64,000 bases of DNA from Vampirovibrionales bacterium (GTDB lineage: Bacteria > Cyanobacteriota > Vampirovibrionia > Vampirovibrionales > Vampirovibrionaceae): assembly GCA_029866025.1 (NCBI GenBank), contig JARXAD010000003.1, positions 124,001-188,000 on the forward strand, given 5' to 3'. The position numbers and the translations under genes are program-made. How positions within the stretch are numbered: the first letter of the stretch is position 1; every line of letters starts with the position of its first letter. The notes beneath the pieces are model-generated. The model ran no database searches. It was not told the origin of the DNA and saw nothing but the letters and a program-made list of their open reading frames with translations. Positions 8,508 through 17,147 of this stretch are shown here, piece by piece.

Positions 8508-8752
8508 TCCGGCATTACCCAAAAACCATTTTCAACAGAACTGTTTTTAACCACTGACAGGCTTCCTGTGGCTTCCAAAAGCTGAGTCGCCGCAAAAAAG
8601 AGACGAAGAGCACGTTGTCCTAAATTAGTGAAGGTGCCGGCACAAGCCACCAGCACCATCGCTAAAATAAAACTGATTTTCACTAAGGTTATGGGTTGGC
8701 CGTTTTCCACATACAGACACTGTTCCAGTGTGGATAGTGCCATACCAGGCAT
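8504..8752 (-). CDS. Flp-pilin paralogue with Glu5 replaced by Lys
   Basis: 82 residues. The central part aligns without gaps to the neighbouring pilins from LVEYALILALVSVMCVGAL (pilin) to LVKISFILAMVLVACAGTF (this ORF). The Glu needed for pilin packing and processing is Lys here, and the following Tyr is Ile. The polar leader is longer than in the others and the segment before the helix reads GQPITLVK. The gene is kept in frame, sits within the pilin array and ends in an ATGA overlap with the next pilin, which argues for expression. It could be a specialised minor pilin or a degenerating copy. Confidence 0.65.
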   Translation of the reverse strand: MPGMALSTLEQCLYVENGQPITLVKISFILAMVLVACAGTFTNLGQRALRLFFAATQLLEATGSLSVVKNSSVENGFWVMPE

Positions 8753-8765
8753 TTTGAAGAGAGGG

Positions 8766-9002
8766 TTAGCTAACGGGGTCTGGACTCATCATCTCTGCCG
8801 GATCCGCGAGAACGGGAGGTGTATCCCCACCACCGCCAATACTTCCAGCTCCAGCAAGGGCAGGAGTAATTTTAGTGGTTATTGTTGAACTTATTTGCGA
8901 AGAAAGACCTTGTAAAGAGCCAACACAGGTAATACCAACTAGTGCAAGAATCAATGCATATTCCACAAGGCTCTGGCCCTTGGAACAAGAGTAGCGTCTC
9001 AT
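8766..9002 (-). CDS. Flp-type pilin
   Basis: 78 residues. The basic leader MRRYSCSK is followed by GQSLVEYALILALVGITCVG, with the TadV-type cleavage site and Glu5/Tyr6 intact. The remainder, LQGLSSQISSTITTKITPAL, closely matches the 50-aa pilin at 9017 and is followed by a Gly/Pro/Asp-rich tail of about 30 residues. It looks like a recent duplicate of the 9017 pilin with an added C-terminal extension. Confidence 0.9.
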   Translation of the reverse strand: MRRYSCSKGQSLVEYALILALVGITCVGSLQGLSSQISSTITTKITPALAGAGSIGGGGDTPPVLADPAEMMSPDPVS

Positions 9003-9016
9003 TAGAAGTACCTTAA

Positions 9017-9169
9017 CTATTGCAGGGCAGGAATAATTTTGGTGTTAATCGTTGAGTTGATTTGAGTAGAAAGCCCCTGAAGCGCAGGGACACATAAAAC
9101 AGCTACAACCGCTAAAACAAGAGCATACTCAACAAGGCTTTGGCCTTTGGATTTTTTACGATTCAACAT
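9017..9169 (-). CDS. flp: Flp-type pilin (short, first gene of the operon)
   Basis: 50 residues from the ATG at 9169, chosen because GGAGG lies about 8 bases upstream; the longer open frame starting at 9202 has no such signal. The leader MLNRKKSKG is followed by QSLVEYALVLAVVAVLCV, then LQGLSTQINSTINTKIIPALQ. Size and layout match major Flp pilins, and it has the best ribosome binding site in the array, so it is the likeliest major subunit. The region upstream (9203-9449) should carry the operon promoter; I could not identify a specific box. Confidence 0.9.
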   Translation of the reverse strand: MLNRKKSKGQSLVEYALVLAVVAVLCVPALQGLSTQINSTINTKIIPALQ

Positions 9170-9449
9170 AATGAAAACCTCCAGGGAACAGGACGACAAC
9201 AACTAAAACTAAACTGTTGCGGGGGGCAAGTTTCGGTTCATCAACCACTCACCGGTGCAACATCCTTCTGTTGTTTTTATCGGCTTATGTCTTATGGATA
9301 TCGAGGGTTCTGAAACGTTTCGTTACAAAAACGACTTTTCGCGCATCTTTACGGCTAATAATGTTTTTATTCATATAGAGTCACTCCTTTACAGCAGCTA
9401 CCGCATTCATGGTTCCTCTCCATGAGTGTTATGAAGGCATCCGGGTTTT

Positions 9450-9689
9450 ATGGCATCTCCTCAACTCATCTTAGAGCTGTCCAAAGGGTTTTTTGTTCGC
9501 AACAACCCCCTCCGCGATGCCGTGAGCGCCATTGCCGGCACGCTTCAAAATTTACTCACCTTTAAAAGCAAAATGCGGCTACTCAAGTACAAATTTATGC
9601 TGGCCCAGCAACAACTTAACACCATGGAAGAGCACATTACCTTGGCCGCCACCGAGCCCCGCGGGTCCCGCATTGATAGGCCTTTTTAG
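9450..9689 (+). CDS. Small hypothetical protein
   Basis: 79 residues, mostly helical and charged (LRDAVSAIAGTLQNLLTFKS, then KMRLLKYKFMLAQQQLNTME). No membrane segment or known domain. It is read divergently from the pilus operon and ends 143 bp before tdh. The ribosome binding signal (GAAGG, about 13 bases upstream) is weak and distant. Coding status is plausible from its amino-acid composition only. Confidence 0.5.
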   Translation: MASPQLILELSKGFFVRNNPLRDAVSAIAGTLQNLLTFKSKMRLLKYKFMLAQQQLNTMEEHITLAATEPRGSRIDRPF

Positions 9690-9832
9690 CCTTCAAAGCA
9701 GGCTTTTTCATACTGGCACTTGGGGTAACTTCAAATGCAATGGGAGTTTACGCCTTTTTTCAAGTAGACAGGCACGCTTTGGCGTGGGGTACAATAAAGA
9801 GTAAATTTTATGTACCAAAAGGGGCTTTGGGA

Positions 9833-10936
9833 ATGACCACCACACTAACGCAAACAACAGGCGCCGCCACAGTGCCAGCCACCATGAAAGGCATCCAAAA
9901 AACCAAAGCAGGGCCCGGATTTGAGTGGGCCGACGTGCCTGTACCCAATTACGGAACCAACGAAGTCCTTATTAAAGTGCTGGCCACCAGCATGTGTGGT
10001 ACCGATGTGCATATTACGCGCTGGGATGAGTGGAGCGCCTCTCGCATTAAGCCGCCCATGGTTTACGGCCATGAGTTTTGCGGCGAAGTGGTTGCCTTGG
10101 GCACCAGCGTTACCTCCGTGCAACTAGGTGACCGTGTGTCGGCTGAGATGCATTTGATTAACCCCGTTCAAACACCCACCGGAACACGCTACGAAGACAC
10201 CCGCATTATTTATGGCGTGGATGCCCAAGGCTGTTTTGCCCACTACATTGCTTTGCCAGCCCTCCAATTGGTCAAACTACCCGCCAACATCACCCCCCAA
10301 GTAGGCGCTTGCCTAGATAGTCTCGGCAACGCAGTCCACACGGTAACGCGCGGTGATGTAGCCGGGAAAACCGTTCTCATTACTGGGTGCGGACCCATTG
10401 GCTTGTTTGCCATCCCCGTGGCCAAAGCGCTGGGGGCCACCCACGTGTGGGCCAGTGATATTAGCGACTACCGCTTGGACAAAGCCCGTGAAGCTGGCGC
10501 CGACCGTGTGATTGACGCCCGCAAAGAGTCGGTGGTGGATGTGATTCACACGGATTGCGTGGAAATGGGACGCACCAGCAGTATGTCTCTGGGTGTGGAT
10601 GTGGTGTTGGAGATGAGCGGCAATATTCGAGCCATTAACGATGGACTGGATGCCTTGGCCTACGATGGCACGCTGGTAATGCTGGGCATTCCTCCCGGAC
10701 CCATCGAATTGGACATTAACAAGCGCGTGATTTTTAAAAATGCCCGGTTGGTGGGCTGCAATGGGCGCGAAATCTTCCGTACATGGGACATTATGCTGGA
10801 TTTACTGGCCAAGGGTTTGGTGGATATTAATTTCATCATTACCCACGAGATGCCGCTGAGCCAGTTTGGCGAGGCCATTGAGCTGGTGGCCAGTGGCCAA
10901 ACCGGCAAGGTAATTATGATTCCGGATGCACTGTAA
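9833..10936 (+). CDS. tdh: L-threonine 3-dehydrogenase-type zinc alcohol dehydrogenase
   Basis: A medium-chain dehydrogenase. The region WADVPVPNYGTNEVLIKVLA...CGTDVHITRWDEW...GHEFCGEVV closely follows bacterial Tdh, which oxidises L-threonine to 2-amino-3-ketobutyrate with NAD+. The catalytic zinc ligands (Cys of MCGTDVH, His-Glu of YGHEF) and the Rossmann motif GCGPIGLFAIPVAKALGA are present. The four-cysteine structural zinc cluster is missing; that stretch reads HLINPVQTPTGTRYED instead. The start at 9833 has AAGGGG upstream and adds 17 residues before MKGIQK. No kbl gene is adjacent, so the next pathway step is encoded elsewhere or the substrate differs. Confidence 0.85.
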   Translation: MTTTLTQTTGAATVPATMKGIQKTKAGPGFEWADVPVPNYGTNEVLIKVLATSMCGTDVHITRWDEWSASRIKPPMVYGHEFCGEVVALGTSVTSVQLGDRVSAEMHLINPVQTPTGTRYEDTRIIYGVDAQGCFAHYIALPALQLVKLPANITPQVGACLDSLGNAVHTVTRGDVAGKTVLITGCGPIGLFAIPVAKALGATHVWASDISDYRLDKAREAGADRVIDARKESVVDVIHTDCVEMGRTSSMSLGVDVVLEMSGNIRAINDGLDALAYDGTLVMLGIPPGPIELDINKRVIFKNARLVGCNGREIFRTWDIMLDLLAKGLVDINFIITHEMPLSQFGEAIELVASGQTGKVIMIPDAL

Positions 10937-10957
10937 CCCACCAAGGCGGGCTTTTAT
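10937..10957 (+). terminator. Rho-independent terminator of tdh
   Basis: CCCaCC-AA-GGcGGG immediately after the tdh stop codon, followed by CTTTTATATT. The A-C mismatch interrupts the stem. The same CCCACCAAGGCGGG hairpin occurs near 5517-5530 without a T-run. Confidence 0.65.
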
Positions 10958-10995
10958 ATTGGTTTTTGGTGTCATTTTCAAACGCTGTATGAAAT

Positions 10996-11030
10996 AAAAT
11001 AACCCACCCTTACCCAAAAGATCATATAAC
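10996..11030 (+). repeat. Dispersed intergenic repeat, copy A (short)
   Basis: Contains the core AACCCACCCTTACCCA followed by A-rich sequence and GATC. The same core occurs in the intergenic regions at about 50068 (copy B) and, with changes, at about 43845 (copy C). All three lie between converging genes and in the same orientation relative to the upstream plus-strand gene. Copy A keeps only the 3' part of the longer B/C match. Confidence 0.5.
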
Positions 11031-11087
11031 CCCATAACATTTTAAGTGGATACACCAAATGCTAGTTTATGAGCCCAGCTTGCTGGG

Positions 11088-12941
11088 TTACTCTTCCAGG
11101 TAATACCGCACCGAGGTGACGACCTTACCCTTACGGAAGCGGAGAATGGTTTTAATAAGCAAGCTGGTTTGGTTGTGCAGCAAGTTGTGCCACCACTGCT
11201 TGGTCACAAACTCCGGCACCACAATGGTGACGATGTCGTGGTCGTAGCGGTCTTCCACCACGTCAATATAATCCAGCAATGGCTCAATCAAAGAGCGGTA
11301 GGGTGAATGCAAAATAGTGAGGGGAATCCCGCACCCCCAGTCATCCCAAGCATCTTTTAACCGTTGAGTGCCAGCCTCATTGAGAGAAATATGAACCGCC
11401 TCAACATGGTGACCAATGGATTTGGCGTATTCCAACGCCGGAATGGTGCCGCGGTTAAGGCTAGACACCAGCACCAATACCGTGTGCTCAAAGGGAATAG
11501 GGCAGTGGCCGCCTATTGTGGGTAAGGCCAGTTGGCGAGCAATGGTTTTGTAGTGACTGGCCACCGCCCTAAACAACCAAATCAAAATAGGAATGGCCAC
11601 ACACACCAGCCACGCACCATCCATAAATTTTTCAACCGTTAAAATAAGGGTGACCACACCGGTGGTAACGGCCCCAAGGGCATTCACCGCAATGCCCCAT
11701 TTCCAGCCCTTGTGGCGATGGTGCAAATGGTAGTTCACCATCCCGGCTTGGGCCAAAGTAAAGGAAAGGAACACCCCTACGGCATACAAAGGAATGAGGG
11801 CATGGGTTTCGGCGTGGTACATCCACACCAGTAACCCAGACACTAATCCTAAGATGAGAATGCCGTTAGAAAACACCAATCGGTCGCCCAAGCTCATCAG
11901 TTGGCGAGGCAAAAAGCCGTCGTGCGCCAAAATATTGGCCAATCGTGGAAACCCGGCAAAGCTGGTGTTGGCGGCTAAAATTAAAATAATGGTGGTGGTG
12001 GCCTGAAACAACAGGAACATCCAGGTGCCATCACCAAACACTTGGGCCGCAATCAAGGAAATGACGGTGCGATCGTGGTGGGGCATAATGTGGAATACGT
12101 TGGCCAGAACGGTAATGCCGACAAAAAAGCTGCCCAAAATAAGGCCCATTAGCACCAAGGTTCGGTTGGCATTTCTAGCCACCGGCTCTTTAAAAGCCTG
12201 CACCCCATTGGATACCGCCTCAATACCCGTTAACGCTGCACACCCATGAGAAAACCCTTTGAGGGCCAAGAGCAAAAGTCCGCCATTCCAAGCCAAATCC
12301 AACGGAGATTCCACGGTTCCCACAGGGGTTGGCGGCACATGCCCTTGAGATACCTGGTAAAAACCCAAGACAATAAGTAGGATCATCATGCCAATAAAGG
12401 AATAGGCTGGGAAGGCCAGTACTTTGCCCGACTCTTTTACTCCTCGGAGGTTAATAAGGGTCATGATAAGAATAAACATCAGTGCCATCGGCACTTGTTG
12501 TGCTGCACCCAGTCCAGGTATTTCGGCTGATATAATGGCTGCCACACCGGCTGAAACACTTACCGCTACCGTCAGTACATAATCAATAAGAAGGGCAGCC
12601 CCGGCAATTTGGCTAGCCAAGGGGCCTAGCCGCTCCCGAGCTACTTCATAAGATCCCCCCCCGCTGGGGTAGGCCACAATCACCTGACGGTAAGACAGCA
12701 CCACAATGGCCATTAGCAGCACAATAGAAGCCGCAATGGGAATGGACAATGCATTGGCCTGAAGCAAGGCACTGGCTGCCAATAAGGCCAATAAAATTTC
12801 TTCCGTAGCATAGGCTGTTGATGAAAGGGCATCCGCTGCAAAGACGGATAAAGCCAGGGGGATGTTCAAGCGTTCATGACTGTCTTGATGGCTGGCAAGG
12901 GGATTCCCTACCAGCATGCGCTTAAGGCCTGACAGCATCAT
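11088..12941 (-). CDS. KimA/YdaO-like APC-superfamily potassium transporter
   Basis: 617 residues: about 12 hydrophobic segments over the first 450 residues and a soluble C-terminal domain (about 455-617), the layout of the KimA (YdaO) group of high-affinity K+/H+ symporters. The N-terminus has the group's SVFAADALSSTAYATEEILL and YPSGGGSYEVARERLG. KimA in Bacillus is controlled by c-di-AMP; no ydaO-type riboswitch is possible here because the upstream SDR gene ends only 40 bp away on the same strand, so the two may share a transcript. An amino-acid permease of the same superfamily is the alternative. After the stop codon, CCCAGC-AA-GCTGGG forms a hairpin. Confidence 0.82.
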   Translation of the reverse strand: MMLSGLKRMLVGNPLASHQDSHERLNIPLALSVFAADALSSTAYATEEILLALLAASALLQANALSIPIAASIVLLMAIVVLSYRQVIVAYPSGGGSYEVARERLGPLASQIAGAALLIDYVLTVAVSVSAGVAAIISAEIPGLGAAQQVPMALMFILIMTLINLRGVKESGKVLAFPAYSFIGMMILLIVLGFYQVSQGHVPPTPVGTVESPLDLAWNGGLLLLALKGFSHGCAALTGIEAVSNGVQAFKEPVARNANRTLVLMGLILGSFFVGITVLANVFHIMPHHDRTVISLIAAQVFGDGTWMFLLFQATTTIILILAANTSFAGFPRLANILAHDGFLPRQLMSLGDRLVFSNGILILGLVSGLLVWMYHAETHALIPLYAVGVFLSFTLAQAGMVNYHLHHRHKGWKWGIAVNALGAVTTGVVTLILTVEKFMDGAWLVCVAIPILIWLFRAVASHYKTIARQLALPTIGGHCPIPFEHTVLVLVSSLNRGTIPALEYAKSIGHHVEAVHISLNEAGTQRLKDAWDDWGCGIPLTILHSPYRSLIEPLLDYIDVVEDRYDHDIVTIVVPEFVTKQWWHNLLHNQTSLLIKTILRFRKGKVVTSVRYYLEE

Positions 12942-12981
12942 AGGATCTATCCTCTATCCTGTTAAAACCGCATCATTTAGC

Positions 12982-13821
12982 TTAAACGACAGTGCCACCA
13001 TCAATGGTAATCACTTCACCCGTCATGTAGCGGTTCCGATCGGAGACCATGAAGGCGCAAAACTCGGCCACATCTTGAGGGGTGCCCAAGCGGCCCTTGC
13101 TACACCAGCCTTGATACAAAGTTAAAAAGGCTTCGGGTAAAGCATTGCCCAAGTCGGTATCCAAAATGCCGCACGCCATGGCGTTCACGCTAATGTTAAA
13201 CGGTGCACCTTCGCGAGACAGACACTTAGTAAAGCCAACGGCTGCGGCTTTGGCGGTGGAGTAGTGCACCGAGGTAGGCACGGCACGAATGGCAGCAATG
13301 GAGCTAATGTTCAGAATATGTCCCTTGCGGTTCCGCATCATGTGCTTAAAGAAGGGTTTGGTAACGTAGTAAAGACCATTAACGTTGACATTAATTACGT
13401 CCAGCCAAGCACTTTCTTGCATGGTGGCAAAGTTATCGCCCCGGTTTAACGCTGCGTTATTCACCAAAATGTCCACTTGGCCAAATTGTTCAATCACGTC
13501 TTTGGCCATGGATTTCATCGCGTCGCCATCCGTAATATCGGCCCTAAATTTAAGGCCCGTTTGGCCATACGATTCTATCATTTCCAAAGTTTGATCAGCA
13601 CTGTCATCGGACGAAGCACTGGTGTAGTTAAAAGCCACCTGAGCCCCTTCGCGGGCATACACGCCGCACAAGGCTTGCCCTAATCCACGGGATCCACCCG
13701 AGATAAATACTTTTTTGCCTTCCAGCAAATTACCTGATGGAACCGCAGCAATATCCTTCACCAAGGCCTCGAATTTAGCATTGGCTTCTGCTTTGGGTAG
13801 AGCGATGGAACTACTGGCCAC
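12982..13821 (-). CDS. Short-chain dehydrogenase/reductase (FabG-like)
   Basis: 279 residues with a full classical SDR core after a 30-residue N-terminal extension: nucleotide-binding GGSRGLGQ, NNAA (LVNNAALNRG), catalytic Ser in NISSIAA, and YSTAK with Tyr and Lys present. The C-terminal ITIDGGTVV is typical of 3-oxoacyl-ACP reductase-like enzymes. The substrate cannot be fixed from sequence. The GTG start has AAGGAG six bases upstream. It is followed 40 bp later by the KimA-like gene. Confidence 0.88.
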   Translation of the reverse strand: MASSSIALPKAEANAKFEALVKDIAAVPSGNLLEGKKVFISGGSRGLGQALCGVYAREGAQVAFNYTSASSDDSADQTLEMIESYGQTGLKFRADITDGDAMKSMAKDVIEQFGQVDILVNNAALNRGDNFATMQESAWLDVINVNVNGLYYVTKPFFKHMMRNRKGHILNISSIAAIRAVPTSVHYSTAKAAAVGFTKCLSREGAPFNISVNAMACGILDTDLGNALPEAFLTLYQGWCSKGRLGTPQDVAEFCAFMVSDRNRYMTGEVITIDGGTVV

Positions 13822-13990
13822 AAGGGACTCCTTTTAACAAGTTATGTTTGAATTAAGTACACGTAAAATGGTGCCGCTGAGCAATGCCAGTGGGGAATAT
13901 GGGGCACACCATAGCCCAAGCAGTGCTCCTATTCAAGTTGGTAAGGGCTTGCTAAGCGCAACTGATACAAAAACCCAGCAACCTTCATTA

Positions 13991-15130
13991 TTAACCGGCC
14001 ATGCGTTCCAAAATAGCGTTCACAATGGCATGAGTGGCATTGGGTGGGTGATGATGGGCCGCTGCAGCCCGCATGGCCTGCCAATATTCAGGATGGGTCA
14101 GTAAGGTTTTGAGGTGCAAGGCCAAATCGGTGGGCTCTTTGAGCAGCAATCCCGTTCCAGTAGATTTTAAGAATCCAGCCGTTTCGGCCTCCTGGGGCAT
14201 GGGATCGGTTAATGTGTCTGCCAGTATGGGCAAATTACAGGCCAACGCTTCAAAGGTAGTCAAGCCACCCAGCTTAGAGACCATCACATCGGACGCTTGC
14301 ATCAGCTGTTCCATGTCATTGCAATGGCTCATCACCTTGACTGGGAAAAGGGCTTTGAGGACCATTTTCTTACCCTCTCGGGCCATGGGGCGGTTTTTAC
14401 CACACAGGTAAATCACCTGAATGGGCAAAGACTCGCGTTCATCACACAAGGCCTGAAGAAGCCGCGTAATGTTACCGCCACCCACCCAACCGGCATTTAC
14501 CAACACCGTAAACAACTCGGGCTTAAGCCCCAAGGTTTTTCTTAGCTGTAGTTTGGCATCATCACTTACAGGTTTAAATTTAGGGTGTACCGGCATGCCT
14601 ACCACCGTAATACGGGTTTCAGCCACATTATAGTCCATCAACTGCTGGCGAGCAGCTTGTGTGGCCACATAGTAATGCTGAACCCCATCGCAGGCCCACC
14701 CTTTCCAAAAGCCACCGCACGGATCCGTGACCACGGCCACCATGGGCACCGTCTGGGTTAAGCCCAAGCGTTTTAGCACGTACGAAAAGAAATGATGGGT
14801 CATGGGGTGAACCGACACAATCATGTCGGGGGCATAACGCTCTAACCACTGGCGGCCCTTACGGAACGCAGGCGCTAAAATCATCAACGACTCATTAGGC
14901 CTGAAAAAATTAATCCACCAATAATAATATTTCATATAATGCTGTTTGTGGCGCAGCAAATAATTGTAAAAATCCACCAGCTTACTGGTTAGCCAGCTAC
15001 CGTCTTCCAGCACTTGCAAAATACGCACCAATACCGTGCCCGAAAGCGTACCAAAGCCGTCTTGCAGAGCACATGCAGCACTTTGGTGGCCCCCACCGGT
15101 GCGCGAAGAGATGATGAGAACATTGGCCAT
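13991..15130 (-). CDS. GT28 glycosyltransferase, MGDG synthase/diacylglycerol glucosyltransferase type
   Basis: 379 residues from the ATG that gives MANVLIISSRTGGGHQSAA, the signature of the MGDG synthase N-domain (PF06925 type). The C-domain has the GT28 donor site: VLVNAGWVGGGN, then SDVMVSKLGGLTTFEALACNLP. Such enzymes move a sugar from a UDP-sugar onto diacylglycerol at the inner membrane to make glycolipids. The frame is open to 15226, but that would overlap the divergent methyltransferase gene, so 15130 is preferred. Donor sugar and number of sugars added are unknown. Confidence 0.85.
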   Translation of the reverse strand: MANVLIISSRTGGGHQSAACALQDGFGTLSGTVLVRILQVLEDGSWLTSKLVDFYNYLLRHKQHYMKYYYWWINFFRPNESLMILAPAFRKGRQWLERYAPDMIVSVHPMTHHFFSYVLKRLGLTQTVPMVAVVTDPCGGFWKGWACDGVQHYYVATQAARQQLMDYNVAETRITVVGMPVHPKFKPVSDDAKLQLRKTLGLKPELFTVLVNAGWVGGGNITRLLQALCDERESLPIQVIYLCGKNRPMAREGKKMVLKALFPVKVMSHCNDMEQLMQASDVMVSKLGGLTTFEALACNLPILADTLTDPMPQEAETAGFLKSTGTGLLLKEPTDLALHLKTLLTHPEYWQAMRAAAAHHHPPNATHAIVNAILERMAG

Positions 15131-15219
15131 GGGGTGATTGTCGGTTGTGTATCGCTGAATGGGGATGAAGTAGGTTAAAGTATAGCGTGTCCAATGACGA
15201 TAGCTACCAGAGATTTTGT

Positions 15220-15879
15220 ATGACACCCTTCGACCCTTCCGAGTTTAGTGTGCCGCTCTCTTCGGATGACCCCGTGTTTTGGCGCCAGCGTTACCAGCAA
15301 AACGAAACCCCATGGGATTTGGGAACGGCGAGCCCGCCCTTAATGCAGCTAGCGCAAACCCAGCCCCATCTCTTTTCAGGCGAAATTCTATCCGTGGGGT
15401 GTGGGCGAGGCCATGATGCGGCCTGGGTAGCTCAGCAGTTTCCACACACTTGCGTCACGGGTTTAGACGTTAGCCCTGAAGCCCTGGAAGGCGCCAAAGC
15501 CCTGTATGGGAAAACCGTCGAGTGGACGGTGGGCGATATCTTCCAGCCCCCCACAGAGTTTATAGGCCGATTTAGCGCCATTATTGAGCACACCTGTTTT
15601 TGCGCCATTCCTCCCAGCCGAAGAAAAGACTACGCGAAGAATGTAGCTGCCATGCTAGCCCCTGGGGGTCATTTGGTAGGGGTGTTTTTTGTGGATATTC
15701 CCTTGGATGAAGGCCCGCCTTTTGGCAGTGACCCTGAAGCCTTGCAGTCGTTGTTCCAAAGCGTTGGGTTGCAACGTACCCACTGGGCTTTGGCGACAAA
15801 CTCCATTGAACGCCGACAAAACGAAGAGTGGGTAGGAATATTTCAAAAAAACCTTAATATTTCTTTTTTTCAGACTTAA
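15220..15879 (+). CDS. TPMT-family thiol/thiopurine S-methyltransferase
   Basis: 219 residues from ATG 15220 (a GTG at 15187 is possible). FWRQRYQQNETPWDLGTASP at the N-terminus is the hallmark of the TPMT/thiol methyltransferase family. The SAM-binding motif I is LSVGCGRGHDAAWVAQ, and VTGLDVSPEALEGA supplies the acidic residue. Members methylate thiols, selenium, tellurium or halides. The natural substrate is not evident here. It shares a 90-bp divergent promoter region with the GT28 gene. Confidence 0.87.
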   Translation: MTPFDPSEFSVPLSSDDPVFWRQRYQQNETPWDLGTASPPLMQLAQTQPHLFSGEILSVGCGRGHDAAWVAQQFPHTCVTGLDVSPEALEGAKALYGKTVEWTVGDIFQPPTEFIGRFSAIIEHTCFCAIPPSRRKDYAKNVAAMLAPGGHLVGVFFVDIPLDEGPPFGSDPEALQSLFQSVGLQRTHWALATNSIERRQNEEWVGIFQKNLNISFFQT

Positions 15880-15971
15880 AGCAATTGATAACTTTCAAGC
15901 TCCTTTATTATGTTCGTGCAATGTAAGTCATCTCTGATGACCGACATTCGTTTCAATGAAAGACCATCGTT

Positions 15972-16289
15972 ATGAACATTCAATTCAGCGCAACTAAAGT
16001 CGATAAACTACAATTTAGAAAAAACAATAAGGATGGTAAGACATCCGCTCCCGTTTGGTATAGCTATAACAGTCAAAAGAACTTAGCTAATGCTCCTAAT
16101 AATTTCCCTGGCAAAGCGAAAGCTCCGTCTCAGAAGCTTCTAGAGATTTGTTTGCCAAATCGGGCTGATTTTGTAAAAGGAGACAACTACGTGATGCTGT
16201 ACGGCCAGTTTTGGAATGGGAACCCAGTCGTTATACAAGCTTTCATGAACAGTAAAGGAAATATCCCGGGGCTGGACAAGATGGCATAA
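15972..16289 (+). CDS. Small hypothetical protein
   Basis: 105 residues, basic N-terminal half (KLQFRKNNKDGKTSAPVWYS) and a beta-rich C-terminal half (YVMLYGQFWNGNPVVIQAFM). No signal peptide and no known domain. The sequence is AT-richer than the flanking genes, and the stop codon abuts the converging ubiX stop (16289/16290). The N-terminus (MNIQFSATKV) recalls the orphan ORF at 56325 (MNFSTVHPYY) in style but not in alignable sequence. Confidence 0.6.
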   Translation: MNIQFSATKVDKLQFRKNNKDGKTSAPVWYSYNSQKNLANAPNNFPGKAKAPSQKLLEICLPNRADFVKGDNYVMLYGQFWNGNPVVIQAFMNSKGNIPGLDKMA

Positions 16290-16937
16290 TTACTGCCCCC
16301 AGCGGGCAGAAAGCTGGTGAGGAATGCGAAGCACATCAAAAATCTTACCCAGCACGTAATTCACTTGGCCATCCACGCTACTAAAATCTTTTAAGTAGAA
16401 GGTGAGCATGGGGGGCACCATATGTGCACCCGCTTGACTGAGAGTGAGCATGTTACGCAAATGGATTTGATTGAGGGGGCTCTCCCGCGGCACCAGCACC
16501 AAGGGGCGGCCTTCTTTCAAGGTTACATCGGCGCTACGCGCCACCAAATTATCGCCAATACCGGCGGCAATACGGCCCAAGGTCCCCATGGAACAGGGCA
16601 CAATAACCATGCCACGCGTTAAATGCGTCCCGCTGGCAGGAGGGGCATCCAGCCGGTGGTTGCCAAAAAACTTCAGGGGGGCATCACTGGGCAGTTTCAA
16701 ATGCTCCAACAAGCGTATCGCTTTATCTTCTTCCGTATGGCCCGTTACTTTGTAATCCAGCTCATCATGAATAACTTGCAAGGATTTCTCCGTCATCACC
16801 AGTTCCACAGGGATGCCCATTTGCAAGGCGGCTTTGACAAAACGAAAGCCAATAACGCTACCGGAAGCCCCGGTAATGGCCACCACCAATGGGGCCTGAA
16901 CTAAGGCATCTGGGTACGTAGATGAAAGGGAAGTCAT
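16290..16937 (-). CDS. ubiX: Flavin prenyltransferase UbiX
   Basis: 215 residues. UbiX attaches a dimethylallyl group to FMN to make prenylated FMN, the cofactor of UbiD-type decarboxylases. The flavoprotein-type VVAITGASGSVIGFRFVKAA motif, the VIVPCSMGTLGRIAAGIGDN segment and VLVPRESPLNQIHLRNML are all present and match the family. No ubiD gene is adjacent, so the partner decarboxylase must be elsewhere. About 10 N-terminal residues precede the usual start. It converges on the 105-aa gene. Confidence 0.95.
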   Translation of the reverse strand: MTSLSSTYPDALVQAPLVVAITGASGSVIGFRFVKAALQMGIPVELVMTEKSLQVIHDELDYKVTGHTEEDKAIRLLEHLKLPSDAPLKFFGNHRLDAPPASGTHLTRGMVIVPCSMGTLGRIAAGIGDNLVARSADVTLKEGRPLVLVPRESPLNQIHLRNMLTLSQAGAHMVPPMLTFYLKDFSSVDGQVNYVLGKIFDVLRIPHQLSARWGQ

Positions 16938-17147
16938 AACAAGCTCTCACAACCGAGGTGTGGGAGGCACTGTATCACGGTTACGGTTGGGCCATAAAGC
17001 CTGCGTGGTCCATCGAGTGGGTTTCTCAAGACCCACTATCCCCTTGCCAAACTTTCCTTATAATATAGTGGCACCCATGCGTGCTAACCATTGACTAATG
17101 CACGATAAGAGATTTCTAGTTGTATTGGCCCTACAAGGTACTATTGT

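Noticed and set aside
12942-12981. Possible c-di-AMP (ydaO) riboswitch before the KimA-like gene
   Set aside because: Only 40 bp separate it from the upstream SDR gene, too short for this riboswitch.
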